A stretch of DNA of 64,000 bases from NCBI GenBank assembly GCA_038087015.1, contig JASBNA010000006.1, positions 1,426,001 to 1,490,000 on the forward strand. Direction: 5' to 3'. A program made the position numbers and the translations under genes. Source of the stretch: Cerrena zonata. Taxonomy: Eukaryota > Basidiomycota > Agaricomycetes > Polyporales > Cerrenaceae. Numbering within the stretch: position 1 is the first letter of the stretch; every line of letters begins with the position of its first letter. Below are positions 55,692-64,000 of this stretch, in pieces. The notes below the pieces were generated by a model. The model was not told the origin of the DNA and ran no database searches. It saw only the letters and a program-made list of their open reading frames with translations.

Positions 55692-58256
55692 ATGATATCG
55701 CTCAGAGCTATCTCACGTCGTCTTGCTCACCGTTTCCCTCTACTACCCCTTGTTTCGATACCCAAATACACTACAAGAATGGCTTCCTTCAAGACGATCG
55801 CCGTATTGGACGAGTCTGAGTTGAAAGATGGTGAAATGTACGTCGATCTCTTGATCATCGCTTGGCGTAGAAGGCTATCATGTGGTCGCCCCGTATCGGA
55901 ATGCTTTGCTAATGTCTGGATGTACTAAACTCATCGCAGGAAAGAAGTGACCTTCGAGGGAGATGGCAAGGTGTTGCTCTCTCGTCTGGGTGATCAAATC
56001 AACGCGACCAGTGCATTCTGTACTCACTACGGCGCCCCCCTCGCGAAAGGAGTACTGACTGCAGATGGAAGAGTAGTTTGGTAAGACCGTCATGTTGTCT
56101 ATTGTTGATAAATATTGAACTTTGGTTATCAAAGTCCCTGGCATGGAGGTGAGCCCTTTGGAATTATATTATAGTGATGGTGGACCTAATTATGGTATAT
56201 TCAGCCTGCTTCAACGTTTGCACGGGTGACATTGGTATGAGGTTTAACGTCCTATCTGTGAAACGAATCCTGACGCTAAGTTAAATGAATAGAGGATGCA
56301 CCTGCCCCTTCTGCCCTTCACCGTTTCAAAGCTGAAGTTCAAGGGGGAAAGATTCATGTTACCGCTGACCCAGGCAATACTGTTAAATCGAACTTTTCCC
56401 GCCAACCTAAACTTGCAGCTAACACCACTGAGAGTCAAGGCCCCGGTGTAGTGATTGTTGGTGGAGGTAGTGGTGGATATCAGGCTGTCGAGAGTCTCCG
56501 TGAGGTAAGTGTATGGAAGGAAAAGGTGACCAGATCTTGATGTTGGCTGTAGAACGGATTCAAGGGCTCAATTACCGTCCTCACGAAAGAGCCGCATGCG
56601 CCTATTGATAGGTCGGTGTTGTAACCCGAAAGCCGCTATTTCATACTAACCCAGCGCAGGACGAAGCTGAGCAAAGCTCTGATCACTGATGCATCGAAGC
56701 TGGAGTTGCGCTCTGCGTCCGAGCTCCTCTCCAAATATGGAGCCGTACTTCGCACTAGCACGGAGGTGACTTCTGTAGACGTTACATCTAAAACAGTCAC
56801 CATCGGCTCCTCCGGAGAAAGTGTCTCATATCAGACTTTGATTTTGGCGACCGGAGGCATTCCACGCAAGCTCCCCATTGCAGGTAAAAACTCGACCAAT
56901 GTATTCACCCTCCGAGGAGTGGATGATGCCAAGGGAATCGACGCAGGTAGGATCGTTATTGCTCATCTTCATCTCACCGTCGGGCTGAACTCCTGAAGCT
57001 GTCAAGGAGGGGAAACGCCTGGTTGTGATCGGATCGTCGTTCATCAGTATGGAGTTAGTCGCTGCTGTTCAAAGCCGTAAGCTTGCGTCTATCGATGTGA
57101 TCGGTATGGAAGAGTTCCCATTCGAACTTGTTCTTGGCAAAGATGTTGGTCGGGCGTTGATGAAAGTAAGTGTTGACTCCTGATCGAACCTATGTTTCGA
57201 TCAGCCGCAGTTTGTGGCCTTGGCAATGTATCATGTAATGTGCTAACACCATTGTTTCCTAGTTCCACCAAAGCAAAGGCGTCAGATTCCATATGCAATC
57301 GAAGGTTTCAAAGATCGTGCCATCGGCCACAGATCCCAACGTAGCGAGCTCCGTTGTTGTAGGACTTCCTTCCGGAGAAGAACTTGAATTGCAAGCGGAT
57401 GCAGTTGTCATGGGTGTGGGCGTCGCGCCTGCGACAGAATTCTTGCGGAACAGCAAAGGATTTGAACAGCTTGTTGACAGAACCGGAGCTATTGCTGTGG
57501 ACGAGTTCCTTCGCGTGAAGGGGCTAGACGGTAGTGTCTATGCTATTGGAGATATTGCTTCGTACCCTCAACCTGGCACCGGGGAATCGAGGAGAATTGA
57601 ACACTGGAATGTAAGCAGTTTGCTTGGTATAGTGTTTGTCAGGTCCTATTAAATACTAATCTGAAACCTTTGGTTATTAGGTCGCCGGAAATCAAGGACG
57701 CGCCGTTGGTAAGACTATCGCTGAAGGCAAGGGTCAACTATTTGTCAAAGTTCCTGTCTTCTGGAGCGCACGTAAGTTTGTTTGAACTGGATGGGATCGG
57801 TGGGAAACTAAAATACTTTCAGAGGGCCAACAACTCAGATATTGTGGCATTGGCGCAGGTTTCGATGATACAATCGTTGACGGAAATCTAGATGAGCTAA
57901 AGGTGAGATAAGGCTGGCTATATGCTATAAAGTTTTGACCGAATTCAATCTTGCCTTTAGTATGTTGTCTATTATGTCAAACAGAACAAGGTGGTTGCTG
58001 TTGCAAGGTATGCATGACACATTTGCATTCAACGTATCTACTCTAAATTATGCACACAATTAGTATGCAACGCGATCCGGTCGTAAGCAAGGCTTCCGAG
58101 TTGCTCAGGCTTGGTTTGATGCCATCTCCCGATGAAATAAGAGCAGGAAAGGTAAGTTACTTTGTGTCCCTACTTTCTATGGTTACCTAACGTGAAACAT
58201 AGGATCTTTTGTCTGTCGACATTCAGACCGTGGCTTCGAAACCTAGAGTTGTATGA
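55692..58256 (+). CDS. Rieske/FAD oxidoreductase, AIFM3-like
   Basis: This NAD(P)H-dependent flavoprotein with an N-terminal Rieske [2Fe-2S] domain probably passes electrons to an unknown acceptor. The N-terminus (MISLRAISRRLAHRFPLLPL) looks like a mitochondrial presequence. A second ATG at 55779 (MASFKTIAV) could give a cytosolic form. The Rieske ligands are complete: AFCTHYGAPLAKG and, across two introns, CPWHGACFNVCTGDIED. The FAD motif VVIVGGGSGGYQAVESLRE follows, then LILATGGIPRKLPI and the NAD motif RLVVIGSSFISMELVA, with VYAIGDIASYP near the end. The C-terminal domain includes KYVVYYVKQNKVVAVASMQ and DLLSVDIQ. The exons join in frame to the TGA at 58254. Order and length match AIF-like proteins (AIFM3). 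The physiological role in fungi is inferred only. Confidence 0.9.
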
Positions 58257-60849
58257 GATAGTCATGACTGCTAAAGTGTAAATCAGTTAGTGAGCCGCAA
58301 TACGAACTTGTACAGATAGGAGAAATATATGTAAAATACATTTTCATTTGATAGAATCTGAACTCCTGGTGAGACTTTAGTGGGTGTAGTAGGGAGAAGT
58401 TAGAATCAAATTTTTTGAAGTGCACGGTGCGGCGAAAGTTTCCTATTTTTCGGCAAACTCCGATGACTTTCCCTCTGTTCATTTTGGGCAACTCAACTTG
58501 TACACTACTTGTACACGTACTACGGCATACCTGTGGCAGTTTCCTCGGATATTTCGATAATAGTCCACTGATTCCATCAGCATATGACTCTCAATAGAAC
58601 CCTGAAGCATATCCGACAGACCGTAGCAAAAATAGGTTTGGACAGCGCATGTCGTCACCCTTGTTGTCACGATGGTAGGCTGGAAGTGATATGTTTCCTT
58701 TTCAGTCTTCTCTACCGCGAACCGTGGACTTACGAACCAGATCCTCATGATTCCTTATGGTAGATGGACTCCTGGCTCACGAAAACCTCACAAGTCCCCC
58801 AGGTATTCGACCGCTGACTTGAAAACTACGTCGGCCAGTTTATGTTGAAGTGTCTTGTGTCGATCGCTACCGCACGCACTGGCAGGCAAAGTCAGTGGCT
58901 GGATCTGCTAGAGCGTGACAGGCACCTACACACTGCCGCTTTGCCCCATCTTCTCCCGTATCCGATTCGGCTTGCGTTATCGACACCGTCCTCTTGCCCC
59001 ATGGGGTCTAATACCCTCAAGGCCATATGCACCCCGTTATTGCAATAACAGTACGCTAGCCTTGTCTCTCTCACGTACTGTCTAGACTTATGCACATCAT
59101 CCGGCCGTCCCTGCATTCCAAACCTTACAATCTTCCTGCGTCCCATCGCAGCCTCCTAGTTGGTCGGATTGTACGCATCCGACGTAAGCTAGACCTACGA
59201 GTTGTTCCGCGCTTGCAGTACACGGCGATTTACTGCGATCTCCTCAATCTCCCGTATATTTGCCTGTTGACTGACCAACCACTCCATTTTAGACTATCGG
59301 ACACGAACCCAATAACCGCTTTTAAAGCTTGGCAGCGCTTTCGTTGTATGTCTTGGCAGTGGCAGCTTGTTAAGAATTAGGATTATGAATCCAAACATTA
59401 GAGACGTTTGTGATACAACTCTACCCCTGGTACTGCGCAATGTCACGTTCCGATAGTGGCCGACGCAAATCCAATGGTTATCATTGGCTATGGGGACCAC
59501 ACAATACATGGTAATGCTCAATGAGAGTGGTCGAAGTCGCCAGAACAAAAAAGAAGGTTGTAGCTATCTCCAGCACCGAGATCTGGCGACCATGGGGTTG
59601 TGGAGACCTCGTCCTGAGATTCTCCCGAATCCTTCCTACTGTACGCAATACGTGCCTTATTGGTCTTAATATCGCATAACTCCGTTCTCCTTCAAAAACG
59701 GCGTTCGGTCTGAATGGGAATCTCCCTCACCAAGTGAGCGTCATTGAATCTGGATGTCTTTGACCGTTGGCTCATTGTTATTTTTAGCTGCCTTCTTTCT
59801 GATGGAGCAGTATTTATTTATACTCTTTCCTTGAGATCGCTGACTTCTAAGCGACAATATTATTGCAACGATGCCCCTGAGTAACCTGCTCTAGTGGTGA
59901 CACTGTGCCTACCAAGGGTGTCACAGAGGGGAGCCAGGTAGGATCATGGATGGCAACCAGCTAAAAATGACTAACAACGGTTCCATATCGGGACGATACG
60001 CAAGACCTTGTATATTGTACGAACGAAATTAGCTTTGTTAGCCGTGGTACATATCAAGATACAACCCCTGCTATCTTTTCTCATTCGGCCCTGGATCATT
60101 TTCAAAAACCCTTGGGTCACCCGATGTCCGGTCCCGCGCGTTTCAAAACAGCGATACTTCACCAGCTGATCTATCTTATAGACTTTCCTGAACTCCGGAT
60201 GCTCTCTGTGTAAGACATGTTTGCGCGGTTCTGTGGGTGTTGTAGGAATGGAGCCATTTCGATCCGATCAATCTGGAAATGTAGGGCAGGAAGGATTGTA
60301 CACGGGGGCTTGGAACGGCCCTCGACTTGAAGTTGACGTTGGTACGCTTATTTTGCGAAATCAGGCAAGTCTTCTTATCCGAACATACACACTCATTTTG
60401 TTTGCTGTTTAGCGAAATGGTTTTAAAAATAGATAAGCTGTCGACGACATTCGCCGTCAAAGACGGCATTTACAAATGTTTCAATCCGGTTTGCGCAGGT
60501 ATCTAAACCTTGTTGACCAAATCCGCCATCTCTCTAGTATCCTATCCCCGCAGGCCTATTACATACGGGTCGTTACGGATTAGCTTCGAAAGCGTCAAGC
60601 AGCATTGGTGCCTCGTGGTGCGTTGAATAGTAACTATATGGTTTCCCCCAGCCTCTCAGCTACGTTCGCCAGTGTCATCTTTGGTCCCGTCTTTCGCCAA
60701 GCCCAACACCGGCACTCATTTCCATCGGGCCCGCTTTCCTCCGTGTCCTACGCAAAGCACGCCACAAACACAAGAATGAATGTCTCTCTGATTCCAAACA
60801 TGGACTTCACACGACCATTCACTTATTGGGCTGCTCGAGGACAACAGGT
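58257..60849. other. Long intergenic region upstream of oxalate decarboxylase 2
   Basis: 2.6 kb with no supported gene. Several short frames (for example 59090-59380 and 60605-60943) show no domain or splice context. It should hold the regulatory region of the decarboxylase. Confidence 0.4.
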
Positions 60850-60856
60850 TATAAAA
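60850..60856 (+). promoter_or_regulatory. TATA box of oxalate decarboxylase 2
   Basis: TATAAAA lies 53 bp upstream of the ATG at 60910. The position is similar to the TATA element of the paralog at 27450. Confidence 0.7.
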
Positions 60857-60909
60857 GGCGCATTCCCTCGAGCAAAACCTCATCAGCCTTCAGCTCGATC
60901 CAGTACATC

Positions 60910-63082
60910 ATGCTCTGCTCTGCTAGTTTCTCCAAGGCGATAGTCTGTGCCGTGCTTCTTGCGACGTCGGTCGTGGCTGCTCCTGCGAGTAGTCCTAGCT
61001 CCACGGTTTCTGCACCCTCTGTGAGCCAGACCGTAACACCCGCTAGTGACGACCCAAACGACATATTGTGGGGCCCCGACATCGACACTGTTCCCCAAGC
61101 TATCCGGGGCTCCCTTGGCGCAACCGTTCTCGGTCCTCAGGATGTCGGTATAGTTAAGGAAAATGCTGATTTTCTGGCACCTCCTACTACCGACTCTGGC
61201 AGTGTGTATGTGGATTATTATTATTATTACTTCTAATTTATGCACATTGTTGAAACGGATTTTGCAGCAATAACGCCAAGTGGCCGATGAGCTTGAGCCA
61301 CAACCGACTTCAGACCGGCGGTTGGGCCCGACAACAGAACGGTACGTCATATATAACGAGGACGGTTCATATTTTATTCTAATTTTCTCTTATCACTGTA
61401 GTTGGTGTGATGCCTATTGCGACTGGTGAGTCATGGGATTTATTTGGCTGAAAGTATATATACAATGAAGCTGATTTTTCTGGTCCTAGCTATGGCTGGT
61501 GTCAATATGCGACTTGAGGCGGGCGCGATCCGAGAACTCCACTGGCACAAGACCGCCGAAGTAAGGCATTACGCAATTCTGCAAGTTCGAGATTTGATTT
61601 TGATTTGTTTGTTATAGTGGGCATATATAATAAATGGCACGGTACAAGTAACAGCAATCAACACCGATGGCCAGAATTTCCTCGGGACTGTGGTAAGCTA
61701 ATATCATACTTCTAGATGCACTAAATGAGCTTACATGTTCTATGTAGGGCGCAGGGGATTTGTGGTATTTCCCTCCTGGAATCCCGCACTCCCTCCAAGC
61801 AACATCTGATAATCCTGATGGCGCAGAATTCCTTTTAGTAAATATCATTTCCTATCCTATTCAAATTTTCGATGAGCTCATTAATATTCGAAGGTATTTG
61901 ATGATGGTGCCTTTAGCGAAGACTCCACATTCTTAGTAGGTATTGACAAGCTCCATCATACAATCATTGCTAATAATCCGATAGCTTACAGACTGGCTTG
62001 CACACACTCCGAAAGGAGTAATCGCGAAAAACTTCCAAACAAGCATCTCCGCTTGGGACAAAATCCCGGGAGACGAATTGTACATCTTTCCCGGATCACG
62101 TTAGTTCTTTGCTGATCGTGATTACGTTTCTACGCTGACATCACGATATCAGGTGTCCCTACAGGCAGTGACAAAGCTGTCGACGATCCGCAGGGAACTG
62201 TTCCTGATCCGTTTACTTTCGAATTCTCCAAGGTCAAAGCTCAGCAGTTCTCTGGTGGGACAGCGAAAATCGTGGATTCGACTACTTTCACGGTTTCCAA
62301 ATCCATTGCCGCTGCTGAAGTAACGGTTGAGCCTGGTGCGATGCGGTGAGTATCAACTTATTATCTTCCACGACATTCATTCCTAATCATATAATATAGG
62401 GAGCTCCATGTAGGTTTAAATCATTTTTCTTGCTCCCTGAGCACATAAATAACAAAGACTCTTAAAGTGGCACCCTACCCAAGATGAATGGACCTTCTTT
62501 CTGTAAGTTCTCATTACATGCAACTGGGTCTCGAGTTTAATAATGATAAAATTACAGTGAAGGCCAAGGTCGTGTTACCTTATTTGCATCATCTGGAAAT
62601 GCTCGGACTTTCGACTATCAAGCTGGTGATGTTGGTACGTTGATTTTGTTTTCTCTATTCATAAGCAAAGTGCTGACCATAATATGTTTCTCAAGGTTAT
62701 GTCCCCGCGTCTTTCGGTATGTGCGATTACTGATCTGACTTCCCGCCAAATTAACATTGATCGTGGCAAATAGGACACTATGTTGAAAATGTCGGAAACT
62801 CAACCCTTCGCTTCCTGGAGATCTTCAATACCGGTATGCCGTACTACCATAAAACAGTCTAACTCATTAATCATTCCGCTTTCTAGACCGCTTCCAGGAT
62901 ATCAGTTTGAACCAGGTATGTTTCACATCTGTATTCACAAGTAAGATGTAATTCTGACATTTCCTCGATAGTGGCTGGCTTTGACACCCCCTGCCTTGGT
63001 AAAGGATCATCTCAATATTGATGATGCTACAATTGCCAAACTTATGAAGACCAAACCCACTGTTATTGGTCCTAGTAAATAA
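60910..63082 (+). CDS. Bicupin oxalate decarboxylase 2, secreted
   Basis: This is a paralog of the gene at 24893-27389. All exons join in frame from the ATG at 60910 to the TAA at 63080. The signal peptide is MLCSASFSKAIVCAVLLATS, followed by a short Ser/Thr linker (about 20 residues against about 75 in the paralog). Cupin 1 has ELHWHKTAEWAYIINGTVQV and LWYFPPGIPHS. The lid FSEDSTFLLTDW keeps the Glu. Cupin 2 has ELHWHPTQDEWTFFLEGQGR and VGYVPASFGHYVEN. The C-terminus (KTKPTVIGP) is nearly the same as in the paralog. It lacks two introns of the first gene, at RELHW and at ILKGSV. An upstream in-frame ATG at 60826 is not preferred, because the signal peptide starts at 60910. It ends 126 bp from the convergent SDR gene. 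Confidence 0.94.
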
Positions 63083-63208
63083 AGGATGGTTGAATTTATG
63101 ACGATACCTGCTATGTAGTACATGAACTGTCAGATCTCCAACTGAATAAATGACCTTTGTGCTTGCAAGATCCATCCTTTTCCACCAGCAATTGAGGATC
63201 TTGTAGTT

Positions 63209-64000
63209 CTAGCCCTGAACTTGACTCTCCTGTGCGTGTATTTCTCGGAATTGCGTGATTGCTTCCAAAATACACTGCTTAAACCCTCGATACTCAAATC
63301 CGAGTGCATCCGCCACAGTCTTCCCATCAATATCGAATGTTTTCGGGAGTGGTGCATTCTCTTCACCCTTCGTTACTTGTTCCTTTGCCCAGTCGAACTC
63401 CTGGCGTAAGATGTCCGCGACCATTTGATACGATATTTTTTGAGGCGAGGCAATGAGGAATCTACGATTCCCAACTTCAGGTCGAAGCATGGCTTCCACA
63501 TGTGCGAAAGCAAGATCTCGAACATCGACCCACGAAGGAACACGAACGACAGGAAGCGGATTTGCGCCAGACGCAATTTCCCATAACACCCGACTCGTTT
63601 CGTTGAGCTCCGCCGTCCTCGAAATCGGATGCACAAGAGGTCCGAAAACCAATGGAGGACAAAATGTAACGATGTCGAAGTGGGGTTTCTCGTTACGGAC
63701 ACAATCCCATGCGGCCAATTCTGCATATTTCTTCGCGCCTCTATATGCAAATACGGCATCTGAACTCTTTGCTTCTTCATAAGTGATCGGGTTCCAGACG
63801 TCACCGGTGTAAGTAAAACCTGGGGTTAGACCGCGGGGAATGTCGAAAACTGCAGCGAATGAGGATGTGATAACGATACGCTTCACCGATGGTTCTTTTT
63901 GTGCCGCCAATAAGATGGACTTCGTCCCCTCTATTGCAGGTCGGAGGAGACCATTTTCTACGTCAGTGACCTTGTAATCAACAGGCTTGAGAGCACCTAT
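63209..64000 (-). CDS. Extended SDR, dihydroflavonol-4-reductase/Gre2-like (partial)
   Basis: This is an NAD(P)H-dependent ketone/aldehyde reductase of the extended SDR type. Only the C-terminal two thirds are in the window. The visible part starts with LKPVDYKVTDVENG and GLLRPAIEGTKSILLAAQKE, followed by VKRIVITSSFAAV (catalytic Ser region) and the active-site YRGAKKYAELAAW (YxxxK). DIVTFCPPLVFGPLVHP, the PSWVDVRDLAFAHVEAMLRP segment and RRFLIASPQKISYQMVADIL are diagnostic of the 4-dihydromethyltrisporate/dihydroflavonol reductase branch. The 3' end is at 63209. No intron is needed in the visible part, and the nucleotide-binding TGxxGxxG motif lies beyond the right edge. Confidence 0.9.
   Translation of the reverse strand: MGALKPVDYKVTDVENGLLRPAIEGTKSILLAAQKEPSVKRIVITSSFAAVFDIPRGLTPGFTYTGDVWNPITYEEAKSSDAVFAYRGAKKYAELAAWDCVRNEKPHFDIVTFCPPLVFGPLVHPISRTAELNETSRVLWEIASGANPLPVVRVPSWVDVRDLAFAHVEAMLRPEVGNRRFLIASPQKISYQMVADILRQEFDWAKEQVTKGEENAPLPKTFDIDGKTVADALGFEYRGFKQCILEAITQFREIHAQESQVQG

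Noticed and set aside
57670..57891. Open frame in the AIF-like gene
   Set aside because: It is a shadow frame. The real exon continues VAGNQGRAVGKTIAEGKGQL in another frame.

Overview
The window is nuclear DNA of a filamentous basidiomycete, most likely an Agaricomycete (mushroom-forming or wood/litter fungus). Genes are split by many short GT-AG introns of about 50-65 nt. Several families are typical of that group: a DUF6535 membrane protein, a Crinkler-like P-loop NTPase/nuclease, F-box proteins, and two secreted bicupin oxalate decarboxylases. I cannot name the species. No tRNA, rRNA, CRISPR array or intact transposon was recognised.

Left part (1-17 kb). This is the most accessory-looking part. 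After a short-chain dehydrogenase (205-1341) come three diverged copies of a non-coding repeat of about 0.95 kb, an F-box gene with a frameshift, and an unknown gene with a frameshift. Then a 1.44-kb segment carrying the mitochondrial RMND1/DUF155 gene occurs twice (9911-11354, truncated; 15565-17014, intact gene). The two copies bracket an intact gene (11818-15087) for a protein with a Walker A/B NTPase domain and a C-terminal PD-(D/E)xK-like nuclease domain. This is the best candidate for an unusual system in the window.

Middle part (18-41 kb). These are mostly ordinary intact genes: DUF6535 membrane protein, an Acl4-like TPR chaperone for ribosomal protein L4, oxalate decarboxylase 1, a 12-TM MFS transporter, an alpha/beta hydrolase, the complex I assembly factor CIA30 (with a GC-AG intron), a secreted GPI-anchored ThuA-like protein, and Ras.

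Right part (41-64 kb). Between Ras and a Git3-like seven-TM receptor lies a duplication mosaic. It holds a ubiquitin-like/zinc-finger gene, a broken copy of the receptor gene's 3' end, a copied piece of Ras 3' flank, and a second zinc-finger gene with a frameshift. After the receptor come DNA polymerase eta, an unknown protein with a possible XPA-like segment, a Rieske/FAD AIF-like oxidoreductase, oxalate decarboxylase 2, and a dihydroflavonol-reductase-like SDR running off the right end.

Functional threads: oxalate breakdown (two paralogs), respiratory-chain biogenesis and redox (RMND1, CIA30, AIF-like), growth and nutrient signalling (Ras, Git3-like receptor), and DNA damage tolerance (pol eta). 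The genes do not form one obvious pathway. Exon structures were assembled by hand from splice sites and protein-family continuity, so exact junctions are inferences unless stated.
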